The notes under the pieces are model-generated. The model searched no databases. It was given only the letters and a program-made list of their open reading frames with translations, and was not told the origin of the DNA. From Manihot esculenta (lineage: Eukaryota > Streptophyta > Magnoliopsida > Malpighiales > Euphorbiaceae), in assembly GCF_001659605.2 (NCBI RefSeq), contig NC_035171.2, forward strand, positions 10,136,256-10,200,255: DNA of 64,000 nt, given 5' to 3'. Positions within the stretch are counted from its first letter, which is position 1. Each line of letters opens with the position of its first letter. This document shows, piece by piece, positions 34,060 to 45,566 of the stretch. The position numbers were made by a program, and so were the translations under genes.

Positions 34060-36544
34060 TGTAACAGCCCGGAAACCGGTACCCTCTTTGTAACGGCCCA
34101 AACTGCTCGGCACTAGGATCCAGATCGGCTTAAGGCCGCCTAGACCCGTAGTAAGCCTATCCTGAACTCTGTGTACCTGTTAAAATCCCATACATGATCC
34201 GACTGGCCTACTGTTCTTTAAAACTTTTCTTTAAAACTACCAGACTTAACCTTTAAAACACTCTCTGTAGGTTCAATCGTATGAACCCAATGCTCAGATA
34301 TACTAATCTGAACTAGCCCTCAGGGCTACACCAGTGATACTCTACCAAGTAACCTCCATGCACTATGCGCTGTGTCATAGAACCCACTCTGTAAGGGTCA
34401 GCATATCATAAGTTAACTTGGCTACCATAGAGTCACAGGAATCAAACCTGGTCTTCTCTATTGGCCTCTCTCTATGGATCATAGGAATCAAACCTGGTCT
34501 TTCCTCTGAACTGGTCTTGGGTCAAAGGAATTAATCCCTGTCTTCCCTCACAGTTATAATTCACTGGGTTTTCGAAACACAACATTTATTAAGCCTGGCT
34601 CGACTCATTTCTCATCAAGAAACTGAAAACAGGATACATGTATATACAAAGGATTAACATACACTATAGGCAAAAGCACATTCTATCTCATTAACACACT
34701 GTCTTACTAACTATCTATTACATCACTTTACACATATCTCTTTAATCTACATCATGTCCACTATTCTATTACACATGCAATACCGTAGCTAATGCCCTCT
34801 ACAGCTTCTCACCTTCCCAGCTAACCTGAACCTGCAAAACTGGGATTAAGGGAATGGGATGAGCTATAAAGCCCAGTGAGTAGAAACATAGAAAACAGTT
34901 CATTCATACGCACTTTATATGAAAATGCATCACAGCTCAAACATTCACATCTTGGATTAGACATGACCTCAAAACTCCCTCGACGGGCTATTGATGTCGC
35001 CTTGGTCCAATCCTCTGGAATTAGACATGACCTCAAAACTCCCCACTAAGGGCTATTGATGTCGCCTTGGTCCAATTCCCACTATCACTGAATAATGCAA
35101 TGCAACAACTTCGTGATTCTAATGCAATCACCCTAATATAAATCATAGCATCCATGATGCATGAATTATGCTCATACATTCTGTTACTTCATAAAACATT
35201 TAAGTTTAGTTCTACTCACCTCTGCTCCTCTAGCGGAAACCTGACTGACTCTGCAACTGCTACTCCTGACGACCTCCCTGAACTGTCGGGTCCAATCCTA
35301 CACAAAAGGACTCGATTGAGGTGTCAAACATACTCTTATTAACTCACACACAACTTCCCAAAATCCCTCTACAAGCTCCTGAAACAAGCACACAAAGCAT
35401 GCAAAAGAACAACTAAACAGAACACATTCGGCGGCAGGTTCGGCGGCCGAATGCCCTGTCCAGAGACGAAACTCGCATACTTTCGGCGGCCGAATCTCCA
35501 CTTTCGGCGGCCGAACCCTTTCGGGGGCAGGCTTCGGGGGCCACAACACACTCCAGAGACGAAAGTCTCTAACCTTCGGCGGCACCTTCGGCGGCCGAAC
35601 CTTCCCACCAGAGACGAAAGTCCAATCCGTCGGGGGCAGGTTTAGGCAGCCGAAACCACCTCCTCAACACGTTCGGCGGCCGAACCCTCCTTCGGCGGCC
35701 GAAGCTGGGTTCTCCAGTTAGGCAGAACCTAGCTCACCTCATGCACAACTTCCCCCAAACCTCACTCAACATGCATCCAAACACACATAGCAAACATATA
35801 CTCAAATATATGCACAAAGGGGTCCAAAACTACCTAAAAACCCCAACAAACAACACCCATAACACACAAACATCCTCATGCATAAAAACCCTCAAAAACA
35901 TCCTCACCATGCAATTCTACCCTGTCCCTCCATTAAAATTGGCTTAAACACTAGAAAACACAAGGATCCACACTTACCTCTTCTAGACCAAAGGCTGGTG
36001 TGATCCTAGCTTCAAAACATGGAGAAACCAAGCTCCTCAAGCTTCAAGCTCCACAACTTCCTCTTTTTACTCAAAACCTTCAAACCCAAGTAAAAACTCA
36101 TGAAAACCTTATAAGATTTGAGGAAAACACCATGAAAACATCCAAGAAGAGCATAACCTCACCTTTGCCTACCAAGAGAGCTTCCAACACCCTCCATGGC
36201 CGGTCAAAGGGGCTTACATAGGTGGCCAACCGCCTTTCCTTCGGCTGCCGAAACTGCATGCAAAACCATGCAACATTCGGCGGCCTAACGTGAAGTTTCG
36301 GAAGCCGAACCTCTAGCACTTTCGGTGGCCGAACATTACCTTCGGCGGCCGAACCTGCATTCTGCCTCCTTGGTCTTTTCTCTTCAACACTCATTCCCTT
36401 TCCTTTCAAAACCATAAGTAGAAAACCTTGCTAAAACCTTGTAAAAACTTCAGTGTCCCGTGCAATGCCCCGCAAAATGAATCCGACATCCGAGATTCCA
36501 CCGGACGGGAGGAATTCCGATGCCTGAACGAGCCGGGTATTACA
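34060..36544 (-). mobile_element. Solo LTR of a sister gypsy family, inverted
   Basis: 2485 bases; on the - strand it starts TGTAATACCCGGCTCG and ends GGGCTGTTACA. Its ends and its TTCGGCCGCCGAA palindromes are related to the host LTR, so it is a sister family. The flanks ATATC (34055-34059) and ATATG (36545-36549) are a target-site duplication with one change, and the uninterrupted LTR 2 shows the empty site (GAGATATGTATCG). No interior remains, which fits LTR-LTR recombination. Inner repeats include two 66-base units near 34955-35085. Confidence 0.9.
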
Positions 36545-36954
36545 ATATGTATCGAAATGTAATATGTTATGATGTAAAATAATGTAATGTAATAGTTAGA
36601 GTTGTGCTTTGCCCTAGAAGTGTGGTTAATCCCTTTGCACATGGTCCTTATGTATGTTTTATTATGAGACAGGAAAAGCCAAGCTTAATGTATGTTGCCC
36701 CACGAGAGTAGTTGATGAGAACTCTAGTGTTGGGGGTCTATGATTATGAGTTGTGCATGCATAGGTTAAGCATGGTGTTTGAAAGAAAGAAAAAGTTTAC
36801 AGTTTTATGTTTTAAAGTTTATGCTTATGTTGATCATGTATGGGATTATACCAGATGTACAGGATGTATGTTAGGCTTGCTACGGGTCCCGGCGACCTTA
36901 AGTCGATCTGGATCCTAGCGCCGGTAGCGGACCGATTTTCGGGTCGTTACAGAA

Positions 36955-36967
36955 TGGTATCAAAGCC
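36955..36967 (+). promoter_or_regulatory. Primer binding site of the gypsy element
   Basis: TGGTATCAAAGCC begins three bases after LTR 1. It matches the initiator tRNA-Met site except for one base and sets the + strand orientation. Confidence 0.8.
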
Positions 36968-37223
36968 CTAGGTTCACATGGTCGGACCTATAGTGTGTCG
37001 GGCTCATAAAGGTTATAGAAGGGCAAGCACAATAGGAGAGATCATGTCCACTAGGATAGGATGTGGAGTCCTGTCTTGTATGATGATGTGAAATGCCATG
37101 ATGATATGCATGTGCATTAATGTTATGCTATGTATGTAATGTATGTGAGGTAGGTTCATGTGTTTCCATATGAACCGTATGATGCTAATGTTTATGTGGT
37201 ATGTTATGCTTTCAGAAGTCGAG

Positions 37224-38864
37224 ATGAGAGGAACTCGTCGATCCGTAAGATTGACTGGAGCTCCGCCAGAGAATGAGGGCATGGATGCCCATCCCCCTGC
37301 TCTGCAGAGGGCAAGATCTTGTAGAACAAGCAGAGAAGGTACATCAAGGGACCTTAGAAGGTCTTTTGATGCAAGTCGGAGGAGATCAGTTCATGGTGGT
37401 ATGTCAGCGGATGTGATGGGAGCAGAGGAGGATATCCAGAGAAGAGATAGTAGTCTAGGCATGAGTAAGTCAGAAGAGGATATGGGGGAGTCCCAAGGAG
37501 GTGCTCAGGCCTCGGGTTTTGTTCCACCACAGTATACACCCTATCCTCAGGGGCCAGGGTATCCGATGGGAAGCACGTCGGATTTCTCTAGCTATAACCC
37601 ATACCCCACCTTTATGCCTTACCCTCCCTTTTACCCACCATACCCATAGTACCCCATATTTTCACCCTCACCCTTTTATCCAGGTCCAGCAAACCCTAAC
37701 CCAGGGAATGCTGCACCTCCTCCTCCACCAGCAGAGCCATTTCTCCCTGATGCCCAAACACCCAAACCTAGCTCATCAGTTGGGGGTAAGGTAAAGATGA
37801 CGGACTATCTGAAGTTGGATGCCCCCAAGTTTGAAACAGGTGATGACCCTTTTGAATACCTCAGAACGGTGAAGATGATAACTGATGAGTTGGGAGCAAG
37901 TGACAGTAGAGCCATTCAGATGGCAGGGTTCACATTGAAATGCAAGAAGGCAAGGGAATGGTTCAAAAACTATGTGGACCCAAGGTTGGAAAGCTTATCC
38001 TGGGAATAGTTTGCAAATGAGTTTGCTGGATGGGCTTTTCCAGGTAGTTCCAGAGAACTGAAGATGATCGAGTTTGAGCAGCTAAGGCAGACGGAAGAGA
38101 TGAGTGTAGATGAGTTTACAGACAGGTTCCTGGAGCTGTTGCCGTTTGCAGGACAAGGTCTTGACACAGACCTGAAGAAGTCTAGGAGATATGTTATGAA
38201 GCTTCACTCCAGGTATTCCTCGTTGGTGCAATCAGCAGAAAGGGAGAGCTTCCATGCTATAGTGGATATGGCACGGAGAATGGAGGCTAGTGCCATCATC
38301 CAAGGAACAGTTAAGCAGTCTGTGGCACAGTCTTCGGGTCTCCAAATCCCGAGGACGAGTGATGCTAATCTCTCCTCTCTGGGCGAGGATGTCACGAAAA
38401 GTAAGAAGAGAGACAGAGGTCTCAGAAGGTCAAAGAAGAGCAAGTTCTGGAATCAGATAAAGTCTGGTCTGGGATTAGGAGGAGGCTCGAGCTCAGGCAC
38501 AGAGGTTGCAGAGTGTGCAAGGTGCGGTAGGCCGCACAAGGGAGTCTGTCGGTTTGGGACTACAGCATGTTACAGATGCGGCCAGGAGGGACACATAGCT
38601 CGGGAGTGTCCTAAGGCAGCTTTTATGACACCGTCCCATCAGACAACTCCAGGCAGTATGGCACAACCATCAGCTCCAGCCATGTTTCAGGGTAGTGGTC
38701 GAGGCAGAGGAAGGGGTGCGGCCCCTTCTTCAGCAGGTTCCCTAGGTGAAGGTCCATCAGTTCCAGCTCGGATCTTCTCCATGACGCAGCAAGAAGCTAA
38801 CACATCGGACATGATGGTGACAGGTAACCTCACTCTCTTATGTTTGATGTGTATGCTTTTATGA
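37224..38864 (+). pseudogene. gypsy gag with two in-frame amber stops
   Basis: One continuous frame from the ATG at 37224, interrupted only by TAG at 37647-37649 and TAG at 38007-38009. The N-terminal part is arginine-rich then proline/tyrosine-rich (PPQYTPYPQGPGYP). The middle is a Retrotrans_gag domain (FETGDDPFEYL, AREWFKNYVDPR). The C-terminal part has a variant zinc knuckle CX2CX3HX3C followed by a canonical CX2CX4HX4C (CYRCGQEGHIAREC) and a glycine-rich tail. Frame and domains are otherwise intact, so decay is recent. Confidence 0.88.
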
Positions 38865-39329
38865 ACCCTGATGTGTTTCTCTTTCCTTGTGGTTTCGAGA
38901 GTCGTAGATAGGTTGGGTTGATAGCTTATGGGTTAGGGTATTCCCTTTGGGTCAGTGGACCCAAGTGTGATCCATCAGTGGCAGAGTCAGTCTGCCGGTA
39001 TAGTCCAGAGTATGTGTGAGTAGATGCCTTCCAGCTGGCCTAGCGGTTCTAGATTTGACTGTTTGACGTCATTCTAGGGTTGGATTGGTTCTTCTACTAG
39101 TGGTGCTACCTGAGTCTGCAGAGACAAGGTAGTCAGGTTCAGAGGTCAGGATGGATCAGAGGTAGTCCTTAGAGGGGGACAGAGTAGGGATACCTAGAGG
39201 TTCGTTATCAGCCCTGCAGGCTCGTAGGTTGGCCAGGAGAGGTTGTCAGGGGTTTCTAGCTCGTGCAGGAGAGTTCAGTAGTCATGTCAGGGAGCCTGCC
39301 TCAGTACCAGTAGTGAGTTCTTAGATGTT

Positions 39330-40042
39330 TTCCCAGACGAGCTGCTAGGTGTACCATCTGTTAGGGAGATAGAATTTGAAATGAAAGTGATGATAGAGAC
39401 CAGACCCATCTCTACCCCTTCCTACAGGATGGCACCTGCAGAATTAAAGTAGTAGGAAGAGCATGTTGCAAGAGTAAGTGGTTAAGGGTTTTCATCCGAC
39501 TGAGCACTTCGCCTTGGGGTGTTTCAGAGTGGTTATGAGAATGAAGGATGGATTCCTAAGACTTTGCATCGACTGCAAGTTGTTGAACAAAGTCACTACC
39601 CAGAATGAGTATTTGTTACCTTGGCTCGACGATCTATTTTTAAAACCAACTAGCAGGAGCTGGTTGCCTTTCCAAGATAGATCTGAAGTCCAGGTACCAT
39701 CAGTTAAGATCAAGGAAGAAGATGTACAGAGAACAGTGTTTAGAATCAGATATGGGCACTATGAGTTCTAGGAATGTCGTTCGGGTTAATGAACGCCCCT
39801 ACAGTATTCACGGACCTCATAAGCAGAGTTTTAGTCGATTTCTGGATCACTCCGTTATTGTCCTCATTGACGGTACCTCGGTAAGTCCCAGAAATGTAGA
39901 AGAGAATGCCCATTATCTGAAATCAGGACTGCAGATCCTGAGAGAACATGGCTTAGATGCCCAGTTCTCCCAATGTGAGTCCCGGTCAAGGAGCATATCT
40001 TTCTTGGGTCATGATATGTCGGAAAAAGGAAAAGTGTGGTAG
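39330..40042 (+). pseudogene. gypsy reverse transcriptase remnant
   Basis: Recognisable pieces in shifting frames: the RPISTPSYRMAPAELK segment before the polymerase, GFLRLCIDCKLLNKVT, then RTVFRIRYGHYEF, and SRSISFLGHDMSEKG near the end. The catalytic YXDD region is scrambled. The stretch 38865-39330, where the protease should be, is heavily mutated. Confidence 0.8.
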
Positions 40043-40204
40043 ACCCGAGAAAGTTGAAGTTGTAGCTGACTAGCCCAGGCCCATTGTAGTGACATCGATC
40101 AAGAGCTTTTCGGGTTGGGCAGGTTACCTACTGGAGGTTCATATAGAACTTCTTTAGAGTTGCCGCTCCTATGGTCAGATGGATCAAGAAGAATCAGAGG
40201 GTTG

Positions 40205-40540
40205 TGTGGTCTACTCAGTGTGAAGAGGGCTTTGAAGAGCCGAAGAAAATGTTGATGTCAGCACCAGTGGTGGCTCTGTCCGCCAATAATGAAGATGTCA
40301 GAGTGTCCTGTGATGCGTCCCGTGTGGGACTAGATTGTGTGTTGTTATAAAGTGATAGGATGATTGCTTATGCTTCTAGGTAGCTGAAGAAGCAAGAGTT
40401 GAATCATCCTACACATGATCTAGAGATGGCGATGGTAATCTTTGCACTCAAGATGTGGAGGCGGTACCTGTATAAGGTATGAGGACAGATCCTTACGGGT
40501 CGAAAGAGCTTGCAATACATCTTGAGTCAAGGGAGGAAAA
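40205..40540 (+). pseudogene. gypsy RNase H remnant
   Basis: Translation with stops gives VRVSCDASRVGLDCVLL, a DRMIAYASR segment and [21 protein letters not shown], the usual gypsy RNase H blocks. It ends near ILTGRKSLQYILSQ. Right after it the sequence jumps to the integrase tail at about 40627, so the integrase core is deleted. Confidence 0.75.
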
Positions 40541-40627
40541 TCAGAGGCAGAGAAAAGGGGTAAGAGCTGCATAGTCAGAAAAAGAGAAATCAGAACTGCT
40601 GAGAGTCAGCAGGAGAGTTATGAAGTT

Positions 40628-41227
40628 GTCCGCTAGAGGCTTGTAAAGTTTCAGAGAGAGAAGAGTTTATTAGAGTGGCGCAGTGGAAGCACGTTGAGGT
40701 TTTCGAGAAAGTTGAGGTTTGCTGGAGGTGTCTCCTAAAGAGGGGGGTGATTCGTTATGGACAGAAAGGTAAATTAGCTCTTAGATACATCGGACCCTTC
40801 AAGATCCTGTAAAGGATCAGGAATGTACCCTACGAGTTAGATTTACCTACTTCAATGGAGGAAATCCATTCGGTTTCCATGTTCCCAGGTTATGAGAATT
40901 CGTGTCAAATCCGAGTGAGGTTCTTAAGAACCAGAGGTGGAGATCGCAGGGAATCCCACCTATGTTGAGCAGTTAGTGCGGATCATAGACACACAAGTCA
41001 GGAAGTTGAGGAACACGGAATCCTGATGGTGAAAGACTTGGAATCACCGTTTAATGGAAAAAGTATGCCTAGGAGACCGGGAGTTCGTACTTCAGCTAGT
41101 ATCTGTGTCTCTCTTTGGAGAGAGATTTTAGGCTTTGCTTGCTTGTTTATGTATGCTTGATGCTATGTTCTGAGAAGGCACGTTTGTTTGAACATTCGGG
41201 GACGAATGTTCTTAAAGGGGGGAAGAA
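40628..41227 (+). pseudogene. gypsy integrase C-terminal fragment and polypurine tract, right copy
   Basis: The same sequence as 31351-31950 with about 1% differences: integrase tail, the 9-bp hairpin at 41190-41211 and the polypurine tract at 41214-41227 directly before LTR 2. Confidence 0.8.
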
Positions 41228-43827
41228 TGTAATACCCGGCTAGATTCCGGCATCGGGATCCCTACCTTCCGGCGGAATCTCCGTTGGAATCTGGAATTTC
41301 TGAAGATGCCAGAGTCTTCTAGGGGGTTAAAGTGTGTTTTCTAAAATGTTTTCACATGATTTTATGGTTTTAAATGGAAAAGAAATTGAGTTTTGAAAAG
41401 AGTAGGCTAAGGAGGCATTTTCCAGGTTCGGCCGCCGAAAGTCAAGTTCGGCCGCCGAACATGGGGCTGTTTCGGGAGTGCTTTAGGCTTCCGAAAGTGT
41501 GAGGGCAGAAACCAGGTTCGGCCACCGAACCTCAAGTTCGGCCGCCGAACATGCATGAGTTTAGGAGGCACGTTAGGCTGCCGAAGGTAGTCGACCAGGC
41601 CACCTATAAAAGGCCCTCAGACCGAAAATGGACGAGTTTTCTCCCCATTCTCGAGCTCAGGTGTGTTCATGTCCTCCTCTAGTCATTTTCATGCTTTTTC
41701 TTCAAATCCTTCACGTTTTATAAGCTACATGGTTGTTTTAAAGAGTTTTAAAGCTTGGATCAAGGTTTGGAGAGCTTGGAGACTTCAAGGGCTTGGTTTC
41801 TCCATATCTCAAACTTTGGGTCGCACCAACCCTCGATCTTCAAGAGGTAAGTGTAGATCTATGCTTTCCTTTATGTTTTAAAGAAGTTTTAAGCAAGTTT
41901 GAAGATGTTTTGATGGTTGAGTATGGGTAGATATGCATGTTAGGGTGTATGTGGGTTTTATGCCCAATGTATGTTTATGTGATATGTTTGAGCTAGTTTA
42001 TGCATGTGGGAGAGTGTATGCATGATTGGGAAAGAGCAAGTGAGATTTTGGGATGTTTTGGTGGTTTTGGCCTATGTGGGTCATAAGCTACCTATGCATG
42101 CTTTTGATGTTGTCTTTGGAGTTTAATCTAGTTGTTAAGCTCCTTTATGCATGATTAAGGGTTTATGCTTGGTTTTGAGAAGTTTAGGCATGTTTTAAGA
42201 GGTTGGAGGCTTGTTTTGAGAGGTTGGGAGGCTTGTATGCACAAGGGCTGAGTTCTAGAAGAACTCAGGTTCGGCCGCCGAAGGTGGTTTCGGCCGCCGA
42301 ACCTGCCTATGGTTGCATAGTTTGGCCGCCAAACCTTACCCCCGAAAGTGGTGTTTCGGAGCTGGAGCAGACTTTCGGCCGTCGAAGGTGATGTTCGGCC
42401 GCCGAAAGTGCCTGACTTTCGTCTCTAGAGAGAAGGTTCGGCCGCCGAAGGTGCCCCCGAACCTGCATGACTTTCGTCTCTGGAAGGGACCTTCGGCCGC
42501 CGAAAGTGCCGCCGAAAGTGCCCTGTCCAGCCCTTTCATAGGTGTTTTCTATGATTGTTTTGAGGATGTTTTAGGGGGAGTTGTTTATGTATTGTTTAGA
42601 GTATGTTTGGCACCTCACTGGAGTCCACCTATGTAGGATCGGACCCGAGGAACCAAGGTGCTTAGCAGTGTTAGCTGCTTCAGAGTCGGTCCAGAGCTAG
42701 TCAAGGTGAGTAGAACATAACTCTTTTAATATTAAAGAAATTGAATGTTCAAAGCATGTTCATGCATCATGAATACCATGTTATGTAATAGGTTGTTGCA
42801 TTAGAGATCACGAATATGTTGCATTGCATAGTACGATGTATGATGATGTGGATGAATATTGAATGATCCATTAGCCCTCAGTATGATGTGATATGACATA
42901 ATATGACACGATATGACATGTATGGCATGATATGAGATGAAAAGACCAAGTGTGGCCGTATCGCCCCTGACATAGAGTATGAAAAGATCAGGTGTGGCCG
43001 TATCGCCCCTGGCATAGAGTATGAAAGACCAGGGTGGCCGTATCGCCCCTGGCATAGAGCTATGTGAAGTCCAGGCGTGGCCGTATCGCCCCTGGCATAG
43101 AGCTATATGAAGTCCAGACGTGGCCGTATCGCCCCTGGCATAGAGCATTGTTGGACTTGTTATGAGATGAAATCTAGATGTAGAGGGCTAATGGTGACGA
43201 ATTCATCCTTGATGTGTATTGTTTGTGATGTGATGCATGTCATGAAAGCATATGATATAATAAACTGTTTTTCTCTTTAGTTCTGCTCATTGGGCTTTTT
43301 AGCTCACCCCTCTCCCCTAACCCCAGGTTTGCAGGGTCAGAGATAGTCAGGAGATCAGCAGGTTATGTCCATGGTCATGTTTATGTAATAGTTTAGTAGT
43401 GGACATGATGTAAGGTAGAGATATGTATCGAAATGTAATATGTTATGATGTAAAATAATGTAATGTAATAGTTAGAGTTGTGCTTTGCCCTAGAAGTGTG
43501 GTTAATCCCTTTGCACATGATCCTTATGTATGTTTTATTATGAGACAGGAAAAGCCAAGCTTAATGTATGTTGCCCCACGAGAGTAGTTGATGAGAACTC
43601 TAGTGTTGGGGGTATATGATTATGAGTTGTGCATGCACAGGTTAAGCATAGTGTTTGAAAGAAAAAAAAAGTTTACAGTTTTATGTTTTAAAGTTTATGC
43701 TTATGTTGATCATGTATGCGATTATACCAGATGTACAAGATGTATGTTAGGCTTGCTACGGGTCCCGACGACCTTAAGTCGATCTGGATCCTAGCGCCGG
43801 TAGCGGTCCGATTTTTGGGTCGTTACA
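41228..43827 (+). repeat. gypsy LTR 2 (intact, 2600 bp)
   Basis: Starts TGTAATACCCGGC and ends GGGTCGTTACA, uninterrupted. It carries five minisatellite units at 42941-43147. It provides the empty-site reference for the solo LTR in LTR 1. The downstream flank starts ATTAG; no matching 5-base copy is found on the left because that side is truncated. Confidence 0.9.
42941..43147 (+). repeat. Minisatellite in LTR 2, 5 units
   Basis: Five units of about 40-43 bases with the GTGGCCGTATCGCCCCTGGC core. The two extra units relative to LTR 1 share the GAAGTCCAG start. Confidence 0.9.
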
Positions 43828-45200
43828 ATTAGCTAGAGTTCAAAGATAAAATGAGATTTATTTTATATTTTAGGATAAATTATATTTTAATTTTGAAATT
43901 ATATCAAAATTAATATATATTTCTCTCAATTTTTAAAATCTAATAAATTAACCGACGTTTTTTTGTCGGTCCAACTGAAAATTTATCCTCCTTATTTTCA
44001 TTAATTTTCTAAGCAATGACAGTTTTTGGAATAAATTATTCTTTTGCCCTTAAATAATATAAAAAAAATAATTCATATATCCTAATCTTTTAAAAATTAA
44101 TGATTTAATTCATGAAATTTAACTTTGCTAAATTAAAAAAAGTACATTGTTAAGTAGAATTGGAGTGACTTTTAGTTTAACGGAATAAAATATATAAAAA
44201 ATAAATTATTTATAATGATAGAAGAAATTTTTAGATTATTAATAAAATTTTCAATTGATAATTTAATAAAAAATCATTAATAAATAAATTATAATCTGTT
44301 ATTAAAAATTTTAATTGGTAAATAAATTATTATTATTAACAGATTTTAAATTTATTAATAAATTAAGAAAAAAAATTTATTAATAAATATAAAAATCCGT
44401 TATTAATGGTTTACTATTTATTAAAAATTTAAATAATTTAAAAAAATAATTATTATTTTGATTAAATAATAAATTTTATTATTAATATTATTTTTATTAA
44501 TTCAGTAATATTTAAAATTATATGATTATTATTATTTTTATTATTTTTTTCTATATAAAAAGAAAATAATAAAAAAATAATACGAGAGAAATTAAAATGA
44601 ATGAAAAATATAAAGAAAATGAAGAAAATGAGAGAAAAAAAAAAGAAAATAGAGAAATTAAAAAGAAAATTATGGAGAAAAGACGAATAAAATAATAAAA
44701 GAAGGGAAAGAATGAAAGAAGAAAAAGAAAAAAAAGAAAAAAAATAAAATAAAATGAAAAAAAAAATTATAAAATAAGAAAGTGAAATTAAAAAAAAATA
44801 AATGTAATAAAATAGATTAATAATAAAAAAAGAAGGTATTATATTTATAAAACATGGATTAATAACATATTTAAATACAGATTTTTATTAAATTTGGATA
44901 AAAAAATAAATTTTCCTTTAAAAATTACCATTAATTTAAAATTTATTAATAAAAAAATATGAATGTTAAAAAAGTGAAAATTAAATATAAAATTTTATTT
45001 TAAATTTATCAATAAATTTATTAGCAGATAAATATGATATTTTTTTATTAATTTTATAAAATTTTATAAAGAATTTTTCAATTTATTTTTGTAATTTTTT
45101 AAATAAATTACCAACGAATTTAGATTCTCTTACTAATTTAAAAAAGTTTACCAATAGTTTGGATGGTCCACCTTGGAAATCAACGGCAGGCGTTTACGTG
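43828..45200. other. AT-rich intergenic region with purine tract
   Basis: No gene seen. 44300-44530 and 44880-45130 contain recurring ATTAATAAATTT/AAATTTATTAAT elements, possibly a degenerate inverted repeat. 44570-44770 is a long strongly purine-biased stretch on the + strand (AGAAAATGAAGAAAATGAGAG type). Confidence 0.45.
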
Positions 45201-45566
45201 TCAGAAGGAAAAGCATAAAGGAGCATCGCAGAGGAGGGGAGAGGAGAGGACAAAAGCTGACTCCTTGCTAGACCGTGAGAGATTGCAAATTCCTCTTCTC
45301 GACTGTTATTGATCACAAAATATTCTGCCTTTTCCTCTCTCGGATTCTCATAGGTATTCGCAATCAATTTCCTCATTTTTGTATCCAATTCTTTGATTTC
45401 CAAGGAATTCTCTTCAACATTCATGTTCATTGGGTTTCCATCATCTTTCCTTGATGAACGCTATGAATTCTGTTTAGGGTTTTGATTTTAATTGTTGCAC
45501 AATTGCTTGATGATGATTATATGTTGTATTTAGATTTGAAAGTCGGTTGATTGGTTGTCGAAGAAG

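Larger units (their letters stand above)
31951..36951 (+). repeat. gypsy LTR 1 (interrupted by solo LTR)
   Basis: LTR sequence at 31951-34059 and 36545-36951, about 2.5 kb in all once the insert is removed. It starts TGTAATACCCGGC and ends GGGTCGTTACA. In the first 600 bases I count about nine differences from LTR 2. It carries many TTCGGCCGCCGAA palindromes and three copies of a 42-base minisatellite (33661-33781), against five in LTR 2. Confidence 0.9.
31350..43827 (+). mobile_element. Ty3/gypsy array: truncated interior - LTR - interior - LTR
   Basis: Order: 31350-31950 is a copy of the 3' end of the interior, 31951-36951 an LTR (split by a nested solo LTR), 36952-41227 an interior, and 41228-43827 an LTR. 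The interior end at 31350-31950 matches 40627-41227 at a constant 9277-base offset without indels and with about seven substitutions. The arrangement is that of two elements sharing an LTR, left by unequal recombination or tandem insertion and then truncated on the left. The interior holds gag, reverse transcriptase and RNase H remains, but the integrase core is deleted, so it cannot move by itself. Confidence 0.88.

Noticed and set aside
33661..43147. Regular repeats in the LTRs that look at first like a CRISPR array
   Set aside because: Units are adjacent with no unique spacers, sit at the same place in both LTRs, and the genome is a plant; they are a minisatellite.
32386..43794. Several open frames of 60-110 codons inside the gypsy LTRs on both strands
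   Set aside because: They are mirrored in the two LTRs, contain the palindrome arrays translated in several frames, and match no protein family.
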